Of a stretch of 37,255 bases of DNA, positions 1 through 7,549 are shown piece after piece (position 1 is the first letter of the stretch; the number at the start of each line of letters is the position of its first letter). Source of the DNA: Treponema_I sp045631425 (GTDB lineage Bacteria; Spirochaetota; Spirochaetia; Treponematales; Treponemataceae). Below the pieces are notes generated by a model. It worked only from the letters and a program-made list of their open reading frames with translations, made no database searches and was not told the DNA's origin. Made by a program: the position numbers and the translations under genes. The stretch covers positions 1 through 37,255 of the forward strand of contig JAZQUR010000010.1 of the NCBI GenBank assembly GCA_045631425.1. Reading direction: 5' to 3'.

Positions 1-16
1 CCCTTTGGAAACCCTA

Positions 17-118
17 GACAATCAAAATACTTCCTGTATTTTTATTGTCTTCAAGAATTTTCTACGAAAATTCTTGACTTGGCTGTAATCAGCCATCCAT
101 GGCTGACCTTTTGTAGGG
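17..118 (-). repeat. three-hairpin repeat, copy R1 (inverted orientation)
   Basis: Read on the minus strand, this has the same order of parts as copy R5 at 2392-2485. First a tag resembling CTAC..AGGTC (107-116). Then hairpin 1 (90-105, arms CAGCCA/TGGCTG), a linker GATTACAGC (82-90), hairpin 2 (51-77, arms TCAAGAATTTT/AAAATTCTTGA), and hairpin 3 (17-49, loop region ACAGGAAGT). The arm sequences differ from R5 but stay self-complementary. It lies downstream of fabZ. The function is unknown; it could be a MITE-like element or a structured RNA processing site. Confidence 0.6.
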
Positions 119-284
119 GACGCGAGTCTTTGACCGCATTGGTTTGGTTTTTATGGGTTCTAGTTTTTTTCTTCCGTTTTATTGTGGTTTCTAAAACTAG
201 ATATTTTTTACACTTTGCCAACTAAGCACATACGTCGGACAAGCCGCCGTGTTGTGCAAGGAAGTTATTTACTTCGTTGGCTCG
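119..284. other. non-coding region downstream of fabZ
   Basis: I see no credible gene here. The interval contains an inverted repeat CTAGTTTT/AAAACTAG (about 160-199) surrounding the 14-mer CGTTTTATTGTGGT (175-188). The same 14-mer recurs at 26586-26599 in another hairpin-rich gap. A partial duplicate of the fabZ 3' end lies at about 210-235. Confidence 0.5.
210..235 (-). repeat. duplicated remnant of the fabZ 3' end
   Basis: Read on the minus strand this encodes MCLVGKV followed by TAA. The true fabZ end at 285-308 encodes MCLVGAV followed by TAA, and most bases of the two copies match. It looks like a short duplication or an old 3' end displaced by repeat insertion. It is not expected to be translated. 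Confidence 0.5.
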
Positions 285-713
285 TTACACTGCGCCAACT
301 AGGCACATCCACTCGGCTTCGGCGGCGATGTTTTCGCCTACGTAGCAAACGCCGGATTGTTTTATCATTTTTTTGCTAACACGCAAGTTTTTGATTTCCA
401 TTCGCACTGTATCACCTGGACGAACTTGGTTTCTAAACTTTACTTTATCAACTGTTGCAAGGAAAAATAATGAGCCTTCATCAAAAGTTTTTAGATAACT
501 AAGTCCTGCTCCACCTGCTTGTGCCATTGTTTCCACAAGAATAACCCCAGGAACAACTGGATATTCTGGAAAGTGGCCTTTGAAAAAGAATTCATCTTCT
601 GTAAAAGTGTGGGTTGCCACAACACTTTCACTATCTGCACTAACAATTTCATCCACAAACAAAAATGGTTTTCTGTGTGGAAGTAAGCTTTCAATATCTT
701 TGGTTAGACTCAT
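285..713 (-). CDS. fabZ: 3-hydroxyacyl-ACP dehydratase FabZ
   Basis: Predicted to dehydrate (3R)-hydroxyacyl-ACP to trans-2-enoyl-ACP in the cytoplasmic type II fatty-acid synthesis cycle. The 142-residue length suits the hot-dog-fold FabZ family. It has the typical opening LLPHRKPFLFVDEI and the active-site region FKGHFPEYPVVPGVILVE, which carries the catalytic His and Glu. The reading frame is open further upstream, to 797. I chose ATG 713 because it starts the conserved protein and follows AAGGTGATAAT, a good ribosome-binding site, while the longer form would run far into fabF. It lies 20 bp after fabF and is the last gene of the fabD-fabG-fabF-fabZ series. FabA is unlikely given the length and motif. 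Confidence 0.93.
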   Translation of the reverse strand: MSLTKDIESLLPHRKPFLFVDEIVSADSESVVATHTFTEDEFFFKGHFPEYPVVPGVILVETMAQAGGAGLSYLKTFDEGSLFFLATVDKVKFRNQVRPGDTVRMEIKNLRVSKKMIKQSGVCYVGENIAAEAEWMCLVGAV

Positions 714-733
714 ATTATCACCTTCTTTACAAT

Positions 734-1978
734 TTATTTTTTGAAAATTACAACACCATTGTGTCCACCAAATCCTAGTGAACCACTTGCTGCACAATTA
801 ATTCCATTTTCTGCCACAACTGCTTTGTTTGGAACATAATCCAAATCACAACCATGTTCTGTATCAACATTTTCCAAATTGATAGTTGGAGGATAAACGC
901 CTTCTTCGATTGCTTTAACACAAATCATAGCTTCAATAGCACCAGCAGCACCTAAACAGTGTCCTGTCATACTCTTTGTAGAAGAAACCTTCATTTTGTA
1001 TGCGTGGTCGCCAAAAGCTTTTTTAATCATTGCAGTTTCAGCAGGATCATTTACAGGAGTTGATGTTCCGTGAGCATTGTAATATTGCACTTCTTCTGGT
1101 TTGATTCCAGCATCCTTAATTGCGTTTATCATAGCTTTTGCGCCACCTTCCCCAGATGGATCTGGACTTGTGATGTGATATGAGTCACTTGAACCACCGT
1201 AACCAGCAAATTCACAATAGATTTTTGCACCACGAGCCACAGCGTGTTCATATTCTTCAAGCACAAGAATAGCAGCACCTTCACCCATAATAAAACCTTC
1301 ACGAGCAGCATCAAAAGGACGACTTGCTTTTTCTGGACAATCGTTATAACTAGTTGCTAAAGTTTTCAAAACTTGGAAAGCCCCAATTCCGAACCCAGTG
1401 ATAGCAGCTTCAGTACCACCAGCAAGACACATATCAAGACGACCGCTACGAACTTGATCCAAAGCGAGGCCAAGCGCGTCAGTCCCAGAAGCACAAGCAG
1501 TTGCCAAAGATAATGCAGTTCCGTGTAAACCGAAAAGCATACTTACATTTCCCGGAGCTTCATTTGAAATCAATTGAGGAATACTCAATGGTGGAATACG
1601 AGTATTTCCAGCTTCAAAATATTTTTTATATCCAGCTTCCAAAACCTCAAATCCACCAATACCGTTTCCAAGAAGAACACCAGTTTTGTCCGCATCAATA
1701 GTTTCTTTTGTTAATCCAGCATCATCCAATGCCATTTTTGCAGCAGCAGCCGCATATTGAGAAAAGAGCCCCATTTTTCGAGCATCTTTTTTATCCATAA
1801 AATCAGTTGGTTCAAAGTTTTTTACTTCACCAGCAATTTTACAAGCATATTCAGTAGTATCAAATTTTGTAATAAGCCCAATTCCACTTTTTCCAGCCTT
1901 AATACCTTCCCAAGTTTCTTCAACATTATTTCCAAGTGGAGTCACAGCTCCAAGTCCAGTAACAACAACTTTTCTCAT
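734..1978 (-). CDS. fabF: 3-oxoacyl-ACP synthase II (FabF)
   Basis: Predicted to condense malonyl-ACP with acyl-ACP to elongate fatty acids. The 414-residue length is normal for KAS II. The Cys-His-His triad is visible: the nucleophile in TACASGTDAL (about residue 162), the first His in NAHGTSTPVND, and the second in KSMTGHCLGAAGA. The C-terminal glycine-rich GSLGFGGHNG is also present. The start ATG 1978 follows GGAGGAAGAT. It is translated into fabZ with a 20-bp gap. The 508-bp gap upstream to fabG holds repeats rather than the acpP gene often found there. FabB is the main alternative, but the triad context and length favour FabF. Confidence 0.94.
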   Translation of the reverse strand: MRKVVVTGLGAVTPLGNNVEETWEGIKAGKSGIGLITKFDTTEYACKIAGEVKNFEPTDFMDKKDARKMGLFSQYAAAAAKMALDDAGLTKETIDADKTGVLLGNGIGGFEVLEAGYKKYFEAGNTRIPPLSIPQLISNEAPGNVSMLFGLHGTALSLATACASGTDALGLALDQVRSGRLDMCLAGGTEAAITGFGIGAFQVLKTLATSYNDCPEKASRPFDAAREGFIMGEGAAILVLEEYEHAVARGAKIYCEFAGYGGSSDSYHITSPDPSGEGGAKAMINAIKDAGIKPEEVQYYNAHGTSTPVNDPAETAMIKKAFGDHAYKMKVSSTKSMTGHCLGAAGAIEAMICVKAIEEGVYPPTINLENVDTEHGCDLDYVPNKAVVAENGINCAASGSLGFGGHNGVVIFKK

Positions 1979-2004
1979 ATCTTCCTCCGGTTAATTTTTA
2001 AAAA

Positions 2005-2061
2005 GTCAGGCATAAACACCTGATTACAGCAAATTTAGATTTTTTGATAGAAAATTCTAAC
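2005..2061 (+). repeat. three-hairpin repeat, copy R2 (partial)
   Basis: Hairpin 1 has arms TCAGG/CCTGA (2006-2023). The linker is GATTACAGC (2022-2030). Imperfect hairpin 2 (about 2034-2060) ends GAAAATTCTAA. The third hairpin is missing or degenerate. The linker is identical to that of copy R1. Confidence 0.5.
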
Positions 2062-2302
2062 CTATAGTTAATATAAAAGATGTTTATAAACCATAGGGGG
2101 CCATTTTGGGTTGTAAACAACCCAAAACCAGGCTTTTCGGGGTTCCGCCGTCTACCGCGGCTCCATTCTCGGTCCGTTTCTCTCCCCGAGAACTGCTACG
2201 CAGCCCCTACAATCCTTTGTCCAAACAAAGCAGGCATAAAAGCCCGATTGTTGGTAAACAAGAATTCCTAAAAAAAATCTCTACCAAGTCGGGCATGTAT
2301 GT

Positions 2303-2391
2303 CTACCAGGTCGGGCACGGACGCCCGATTTCAGCAGAGCGAGAATTTCACCAGAAATTCTCGCTGACATTGAAAACACACGACGTGTCTT
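2303..2391 (+). repeat. three-hairpin repeat, copy R4
   Basis: The tag CTACCAGGTCGG is followed by hairpin 1 (2311-2328, TCGGGC/GCCCGA), the linker GATTTCAGC, hairpin 2 (2339-2364, arms GCGAGAATTT/AAATTCTCGC), and a short palindromic ACACGACGTGT where hairpin 3 would be. It is directly tandem with R5. Confidence 0.65.
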
Positions 2392-2485
2392 CCTACCAGG
2401 TCGGACAAGGATGTCCGATTAAAGCTAGGCTAGAATTTCGAAGAAATTCTAGCAGGGATTTGATTTACAGGATGTAAATCAAATC
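2392..2485 (+). repeat. three-hairpin repeat, copy R5 (best copy)
   Basis: The tag CTACCAGGTCGG leads into hairpin 1 (2401-2418, TCGGACA/TGTCCGA), the linker GATTAAAGC, hairpin 2 (2429-2453, GCTAGAATTT/AAATTCTAGC) and hairpin 3 (2457-2485, GATTTGATTTA/TAAATCAAATC, loop CAGGATG). It ends one base before the fabG stop codon, so it would form the 3' end structure of a fabG transcript. Confidence 0.7.
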
Positions 2486-2486
2486 A

Positions 2487-3227
2487 CTAACAACCCATGC
2501 CACCATCAACGCCTAGAACTTGTCCAGTTACATAAGTTGACATATCACTAGCCAAGAAAAGACAAGCATTTGCAACATCTTTTGTAGAACCAGCTCTCTT
2601 TAGTGGGATACCTTCAATCCATGCTGATTTTAGTTTTTCATCCAAAACAGCAGTCATTTCAGTTTCGATAAAACCAGGACAAATAGCATTTACACGAACG
2701 CCCCGTCCACCAACTTCTTTTGCCAAACTTTTTGTTAAACCAATAAGACCAGCCTTACTTGCAGAATAATTCACCTGTCCAGCTTGACCATGAAGCCCAA
2801 CAATACTAGACATATTGATAATTGAACCTGCACGTTTTTTAATCATGTCGCCAGAAACAATTTGCCCAATTAAAAATGCACTTGTTAAATTGATTCTCAA
2901 AACATCATTCCAATCATCCAATTTCATGCGGAATGAAAGACCGTCTTTTGTAATCCCTGCGTTATTCACAAGAACGTCAAATCCGCCACTTGAAGCAAGT
3001 GCTTGTTTTACAACTGGTGTTACATCTTCTGCATTTCCAACATCAGCACAAATCTCAGTAAAGTTTGTACCATTTTCCTTTGCAAAGTTTTCCAACTCTT
3101 CTTTAGAAGCAGATGGCTTTGAACAAAGACCCCAAACTTCAGCTCCATTTTCCAAAAATGTTTTTACGATTTCTTTACCAATCCCACGACTAGAACCAGT
3201 AACTAAAACTTTTTTTCCTTTTAACAT
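2487..3227 (-). CDS. fabG: 3-oxoacyl-ACP reductase FabG
   Basis: Predicted NADPH-dependent reduction of 3-oxoacyl-ACP in fatty-acid elongation. The 246-residue length is standard. It has the Rossmann motif VTGSSRGIG, NNAG at about residue 88, the catalytic Ser-Tyr-Lys in MSSIVGLHG and VNYSASKAG, and the C-terminal GQVLGVDGG. The frame is open to 3317, but ATG 3227 follows GGAGGAAAA and begins the conserved fold, so I use it. The upstream extension would overlap fabD. It lies 73 bp after fabD and is separated from fabF by the repeat-filled gap, so it may be read from the fabD promoter while fabF needs read-through or its own promoter. Confidence 0.93.
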   Translation of the reverse strand: MLKGKKVLVTGSSRGIGKEIVKTFLENGAEVWGLCSKPSASKEELENFAKENGTNFTEICADVGNAEDVTPVVKQALASSGGFDVLVNNAGITKDGLSFRMKLDDWNDVLRINLTSAFLIGQIVSGDMIKKRAGSIINMSSIVGLHGQAGQVNYSASKAGLIGLTKSLAKEVGGRGVRVNAICPGFIETEMTAVLDEKLKSAWIEGIPLKRAGSTKDVANACLFLASDMSTYVTGQVLGVDGGMGC

Positions 3228-3300
3228 TTTTCCTCCGATAAAAAGTTTATGAAGAAATATCAATTTCCTATTAAACTTTTTACACTGTTTTGATTTCAGC

Positions 3301-4272
3301 CTAGCACAAGGCTTCAAGTTGGTCTTTTGAACCAGCTAATAAACATTCTGCACTCTCTCCAAAGCCAGAATCACGCCATAAACCACAAAGTGTTTTTCCA
3401 GGTCCAACTTCCAACAAACGCCAGCCATCAGCAAATGATGCAGCATATTCTGCAATCGCAGCTTCTTCCTCTGTCCATCGAACAGCCTTTACAATGTGTT
3501 CAACAGCATTAGCTTTTGCTTCTCCTCCAGACACAACAGCTTTTCCTGTAACATTGCTAAAACACTTTATTTTAGGCTCATTAAAAGCAACTTTTTCCAA
3601 TTCAGATGCAAATTGTGTAGCAGCCTTTTCCATCAATGGTGAATGGAAAGGTCCAGCAACCTTTAGCACAACAACTCTTTTTGCCCCAGCTTCTTTACAA
3701 AGTTTTTCAGCCACAGCAAGCCCCTTTGCAGTACCAGAAACAACAGTTTGCTTTGGACTATTTAAGTTTGTAGGAAATACTGCATCCTCCTTTTTCACAT
3801 CCCCATAAAAATCCAGCGTACTTTGCACAACATCAGGAGAAAGACCAAGAACTGCAGCCATTCCCGGTTTTTCCCCGTCACCTGCACAAGCCGCAATTTC
3901 GTCGCAAACTTTCTGCATGATTTCGCCACGAACTTTTACAAGCTTTACAGTATCCTCAAAACTTAAAATCCCACTAACACAAAGTGCAGAGAATTCTCCC
4001 AAACTAAAACCTGCAACAGCATCAGGTTCTATCCCCTTTTCTTTAAGGGCAGCAACAACAGCCAAAGAACCAGCAGTGATAGCTAGTTGGCTTTTATCCG
4101 TTCTACTTAGAACAGAAATATCAGTATCTTTTAAAAGAGCAACAATATCTTCACCTGAAATCTCAGAAAATTTATCAATAGTTTTTTTAGCCAAAGATGA
4201 ACTTTCATATAAGTCCATCATCATTCCTTGAAATTGAGAACCTTGTCCCGGAAACAAAAATATATTTTTCAT
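3301..4272 (-). CDS. fabD: malonyl-CoA:ACP transacylase FabD
   Basis: Predicted to transfer malonyl from CoA to ACP, supplying the elongation cycle. At 323 residues it is slightly longer than usual. Motifs are LFPGQGSQFQGM at the N terminus, the nucleophile elbow GFSLGEFSAL (catalytic Ser near residue 93), the catalytic His in AGPFHSPLM, and a GPGKTL motif near the end. Oddly, the elbow has Phe where most FabD proteins have His (GHSLGE). The start ATG 4272 follows AGGTGGATT. It is the first gene of the fab series and is divergent from the lipoprotein at 4444. Confidence 0.92.
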   Translation of the reverse strand: MKNIFLFPGQGSQFQGMMMDLYESSSLAKKTIDKFSEISGEDIVALLKDTDISVLSRTDKSQLAITAGSLAVVAALKEKGIEPDAVAGFSLGEFSALCVSGILSFEDTVKLVKVRGEIMQKVCDEIAACAGDGEKPGMAAVLGLSPDVVQSTLDFYGDVKKEDAVFPTNLNSPKQTVVSGTAKGLAVAEKLCKEAGAKRVVVLKVAGPFHSPLMEKAATQFASELEKVAFNEPKIKCFSNVTGKAVVSGGEAKANAVEHIVKAVRWTEEEAAIAEYAASFADGWRLLEVGPGKTLCGLWRDSGFGESAECLLAGSKDQLEALC

Positions 4273-4296
4273 AATCCACCTTTATTTTTATACTAC

Positions 4297-4326
4297 ACAA
4301 TATGACAATCGCTGTGTTTTTGTCAA
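4297..4326 (-). promoter_or_regulatory. candidate promoter of the fab genes
   Basis: Minus strand: -35 TTGACA (4321-4326), an 18-base spacer, and -10 TATTGT (4297-4302). It lies about 25-55 bases upstream of fabD ATG 4272, leaving room for the visible ribosome-binding site. Confidence 0.5.
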
Positions 4327-4366
4327 TATCAAACAAAAATTTTTTATCTTTTTTACATTATGAATG

Positions 4367-4395
4367 TTAAAAATTTTAAGGAGTGATACTATAAT
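4367..4395 (+). promoter_or_regulatory. candidate promoter of the SH3-like lipoprotein
   Basis: A perfect -10 TATAAT lies at 4390-4395. The matching -35 position reads TTAAAA, which is weak. The implied leader of about 45 bases contains GGAGG just before ATG 4444. Confidence 0.4.
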
Positions 4396-4443
4396 AAATA
4401 TGAAATAAATTATTTTTATCGTGCAAAACCACGTGGAGGAAAA

Positions 4444-5826
4444 ATGAAAAAATTTTTATTATTATGTCTAGTTCTTTCTTTATCAATTTTCGCATGTTCA
4501 AAAACAAATGCTAATATCGAAAAAAATGAAGAAATACCAGCCGAGGAATCCATATCCAGTTCTGAAACTGATGTTATGGAAGTTGAGACAGAAGTTCCAT
4601 TCCTTGAAGAAAAAATCGTAAATGCAGACCAAGAAATGTACGTCAAAGAAAATCTTAGATTAAAAACAGAAGGAACAACATCAAGTTCTGTAATCGAAGT
4701 TATGGGCGTTGGTACCAAAGTCAATATTATTGAGTTGGGAAATCAAGAAGTTATAGACACTATAAAAAGTAACTGGGTAAAAATCCAAATTCTTGATGGA
4801 AAAACAAAAGATGGCGAAATTTTAGAAAATGGTACAATAGGTTGGTGCTTTGGTGGATTTCTAACAGACTCTATCGAAGAAAATGAATCTTTAGATTTAG
4901 CTGATAAAGTAGGTCCATATGATCATTTTGATTTATCAGACGATAATTATTTATTAAACAAACCAACTTTTAACAACGAGTTAGATGAACAAGCTTGGGA
5001 AAAATTAGCAGGATATTATTTTGTTAGTGAGCCACGAACCACTATGCCTGATTTTGAAGAAATTGATACACCATGGGGCAAAGATTATAAGTTTACAGGT
5101 AGAGGTACTCATTACTTTGTATATGAAAATGGAGTTTGGCGTCATGGGGGAGATGGCGAATCTACAGAATTTGAAATATTATCAATTTCAGAAGATGGTA
5201 CAGAGTTCTCCATTAAAGAAAAATATTTTGACGAACCACAAATTTGGAAATATGATGGCGAATATTTATCCAACAATAATAGAATATATTATAAATATAC
5301 AGGCCCGGACTGCTATAAAAGCTTCTTAAAAGAATTTATCGCTAACTACAATGAAACCCAAGCACAAATTCAGGAAGCTACTGCAAATATCGATTTATCT
5401 CAATTAGAGCCAATTTCCAAAGAAATCTTAAAAGCCTTAAGTAATGGTGATATAAAAACATATTCTATGTACGTTCCAAAAGATTTTCCTGTAAATCTAA
5501 AGATAGGTGATTACAGAGAAAATCAAGTTTTTTCTTATGAAGATTTGTTAAATGAAACAGATGATGTAAAAAAGGCATTCGAGTTTATGAAAAATGATTT
5601 GGACTATCACAAACCTGTACTTGAATCTATAGTTCCATATATAAATGAATTTAGGGATACAACATTAGAAAGAATGCAAGAAAACTTCCCTGAAGCAACT
5701 GTTATAGTGGAATACATTTTAAAGGAAGGCAAATATGGTAATGAATCAGTTAGATTTTACTTCAAGGAAGAAAATGGTTCTATGATTTTTGTTGGTGTAG
5801 AAGAATACGCTTGTTTTAGAGCATAA
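4444..5826 (+). CDS. lipoprotein with SH3-like domain
   Basis: A 460-residue protein of unknown role. It has a lipoprotein signal peptide ending LSLSIFAC (Cys at residue 18), so it is probably anchored to a membrane by a lipid. Residues about 66-145 resemble a bacterial SH3 domain: VKENLRLKTE, a central GVGTKVNIIE strand, and the closing GWCFGGFLTD. The rest (about 160-460) is acidic and aromatic with no family I recognise. The start is fixed by GGAGGAAAA before ATG 4444. It is transcribed away from the fab genes. Cell-wall or sensory roles are common for SH3 lipoproteins, but nothing here identifies a ligand. Confidence 0.8.
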   Translation: MKKFLLLCLVLSLSIFACSKTNANIEKNEEIPAEESISSSETDVMEVETEVPFLEEKIVNADQEMYVKENLRLKTEGTTSSSVIEVMGVGTKVNIIELGNQEVIDTIKSNWVKIQILDGKTKDGEILENGTIGWCFGGFLTDSIEENESLDLADKVGPYDHFDLSDDNYLLNKPTFNNELDEQAWEKLAGYYFVSEPRTTMPDFEEIDTPWGKDYKFTGRGTHYFVYENGVWRHGGDGESTEFEILSISEDGTEFSIKEKYFDEPQIWKYDGEYLSNNNRIYYKYTGPDCYKSFLKEFIANYNETQAQIQEATANIDLSQLEPISKEILKALSNGDIKTYSMYVPKDFPVNLKIGDYRENQVFSYEDLLNETDDVKKAFEFMKNDLDYHKPVLESIVPYINEFRDTTLERMQENFPEATVIVEYILKEGKYGNESVRFYFKEENGSMIFVGVEEYACFRA

Positions 5827-5982
5827 ACTTTTATAAAACCCAAAAACAATTCAATAAGGCTGTGCCTAAATTTTCGGTTGATACGGTCATTGAGCTTTGG
5901 TTGCTGAGCCTGCCGAAGCTGTCTAAATGAACTTTTTTACAGAATCATCAACCGTTTTTGTGGCATAGCCTTTTCTTATCAC
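5827..5982. repeat. inverted-repeat element after the lipoprotein gene
   Basis: Imperfect inverted arms of about 26 bases lie at 5856-5882 (AAGGCTGTGCC...CGGTTGAT) and 5947-5972 (ATCAACCG...GGCATAGCCTT), enclosing about 64 bases. The right arm ends in TTTTCTT, so it could terminate transcription of the lipoprotein gene. The length and nested partial repeat also resemble a small non-autonomous element. Confidence 0.55.
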
Positions 5983-6141
5983 TTATTCATTATAATAATC
6001 TTTAATTAAGTTTAGCCGCTCTTCAATAATTTCTTCAGGTGAAATCACAGAAAAATCTCTTACATAAGCTCTATAAGATTTTGTATAATATCCATCATAT
6101 TTTTTAGGAATCGCGGTAGAACAAGACACCAAAAAAGACAT
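5983..6141 (-). CDS. possible 52-residue protein or gene remnant
   Basis: A small open frame beginning MSFLVSCSTAIPKKYDG and ending NLIKDYYNE. ATG 6141 is preceded by GAAAAAAGG, too close to be an ideal ribosome-binding site. The composition is protein-like, with acidic and aromatic residues and no low-complexity stretches. It lies 29 bp after the ATPase on the same strand. I recognise no family. It may be the tail of a decayed gene. Confidence 0.3.
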   Translation of the reverse strand: MSFLVSCSTAIPKKYDGYYTKSYRAYVRDFSVISPEEIIEERLNLIKDYYNE

Positions 6142-6170
6142 CCTTTTTTCTTCAATAAATATTCATCTTT

Positions 6171-7388
6171 CTACAAATATTCAATCGGTAACGACAAAAC
6201 ATTTTCGCTTAAAAACATTTTCTTTTCACACTGACAAATTATACAACCATTTCCAATCATTTTTCCTGATATTTTTTTCAAAACAGAAAAGTGTTTTGCC
6301 ATATCAATTGTAGGTCTAGAAGTTTTCTTTATTTCAATGGGATATAAAGTGCCATCTTTTTCAATCACTAAATCAATTTCATGCTTGTCTTTATCTCGGT
6401 AAAAATACAGATTTTGAATATCATGACCTGAATTATAATAGGACTTTATAACTTCACTAATTACAAAATTTTCAAAAAGTGCTCCACTCATTGCTCCATT
6501 CATTGCAACCTGCGATGAACTCCACCCAACCAAATAACAAACAAGCCCTGTATCCAAAAAATACACCTTCGGAGTTTTCACAGTTCGATTTGTAATATTA
6601 TTTTCATAAGGACGAAGCAAACGAATAATGCCCGAAGATTCAAGAATACTTGTCCATTCCTGAATTGTTCTTACATTTACTCCAACTTCCCTTGCAAGAG
6701 CGTCTGAATTAACAAGTTCTCCAGTACGAGCGGCAAGACATTTCATAAAATTATTGAATTTTAAAAGATTTTTCACATTTATTAATTCAGCTACATCACG
6801 CTCAATATAAGTACGAACATAAGAACGATAAAAACTTTCCCACTCTATATTCTCATCGTATAACTCTGGCATACTTCCACGTTGAATATGCTTCCACAAG
6901 TCATCATAAATTTTTAGTTTTGCACTTCTTGAATCTAGATACTCGTCAACAGGCAAGAATTCCAAATTAAAATCAATTTCTTTTTTTTCCCTCATGGAAA
7001 GTGATGCCATATCAATAAAGCAAATACGACCAGCCAAGGAATCACTTACATTCTTTAGTAGTTTGTAAGATTGGGAGCCAGTTAAAATAATTTTTCCCTT
7101 ATCAACTGATTGGTCAGCAATATATTTTATTTGTAAAAAAACTTCAGGAGCTCTTTGAACTTCATCAATAATTAATGGAAGTTTATGATTTTTTATAAAC
7201 AAGGCTGGGTCATTTTTTGCAAGATCTAATTCTGAAAAATCATCCAAAACAACATACTCGTAATCAGAAAGCAATTTTTCCTTTAGCATTGTTGATTTTC
7301 CAACTTGACGAAATCCTGTAATTAAAACAACTTTATACTGCTTAAGCATTCGTTCAATATATGAAAAAATATGACGTTCTAGATACAT
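6171..7388 (-). CDS. AAA_14 / DUF4143 ATPase
   Basis: A 405-residue predicted ATPase of the AAA_14 plus DUF4143 type, widespread in bacteria but of unclear role. Walker A is TGFRQVGKSTML (about residues 25-36), Walker B is PLIIDEVQRAPEV (about 91-103), and sensor-like LTGSQSY is at about 122. A winged-helix-like part follows (about 210-255). The DUF4143 end has VYFLDTGLVCYLVGW, and then GALFENFVISEV and EIDLVIE...PIEIKK, which resemble a PD-(D/E)XK nuclease core. ATG 7388 follows GAGG, with a good promoter upstream at 7421-7449. It appears to be a single-gene unit. Members are often mobile or found beside toxin-antitoxin loci, but no partner is evident here. Confidence 0.85.
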   Translation of the reverse strand: MYLERHIFSYIERMLKQYKVVLITGFRQVGKSTMLKEKLLSDYEYVVLDDFSELDLAKNDPALFIKNHKLPLIIDEVQRAPEVFLQIKYIADQSVDKGKIILTGSQSYKLLKNVSDSLAGRICFIDMASLSMREKKEIDFNLEFLPVDEYLDSRSAKLKIYDDLWKHIQRGSMPELYDENIEWESFYRSYVRTYIERDVAELINVKNLLKFNNFMKCLAARTGELVNSDALAREVGVNVRTIQEWTSILESSGIIRLLRPYENNITNRTVKTPKVYFLDTGLVCYLVGWSSSQVAMNGAMSGALFENFVISEVIKSYYNSGHDIQNLYFYRDKDKHEIDLVIEKDGTLYPIEIKKTSRPTIDMAKHFSVLKKISGKMIGNGCIICQCEKKMFLSENVLSLPIEYL

Positions 7389-7420
7389 ACAAAACCTCGA
7401 CTATTTTGGAGTTTAATTCT

Positions 7421-7449
7421 AATTTAGTCGTAAATTTCGTTATTGTCAA
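7421..7449 (-). promoter_or_regulatory. promoter of the DUF4143 ATPase
   Basis: Minus strand: -35 TTGACA (7444-7449), a 17-base spacer, and -10 TAAATT (7421-7426). The leader to ATG 7388 is about 30 bases and includes a GAGG ribosome-binding site. Confidence 0.6.
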
Positions 7450-7549
7450 TCCTCGACTTTTAAAATCACTTTCACTACACGAAAAAGGCTGCACTTCACA
7501 TCTTGGATAGCCCCTGATTTTACACTAAATACAAATGATTGGAGAAGAA

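Larger units (their letters stand above)
1979..2486. other. repeat-filled gap between fabG and fabF
   Basis: There is no credible gene in these 508 bases, and acpP is absent. The gap holds at least three copies of the three-hairpin repeat (2005-2061, 2303-2391, 2392-2485) and a degenerate piece near 2231-2280. It also has a strong hairpin TTTTGGGTTG/CAACCCAAAA (2104-2127) and a GC-rich stretch around 2140-2215 unlike the surrounding AT-rich genes. Open frames across it are chance products of the repeats. Confidence 0.7.

Noticed and set aside
182..379. A 65-codon plus-strand frame near the left end.
   Set aside because: It overlaps the fabZ 3' end in antisense and has no ribosome-binding site.
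2080..2477. Two overlapping open frames of 63 and 123 codons between fabG and fabF.
   Set aside because: They run through hairpin repeats, lack ribosome-binding sites and have Arg/Pro/Ser-rich composition typical of repeat read-through.
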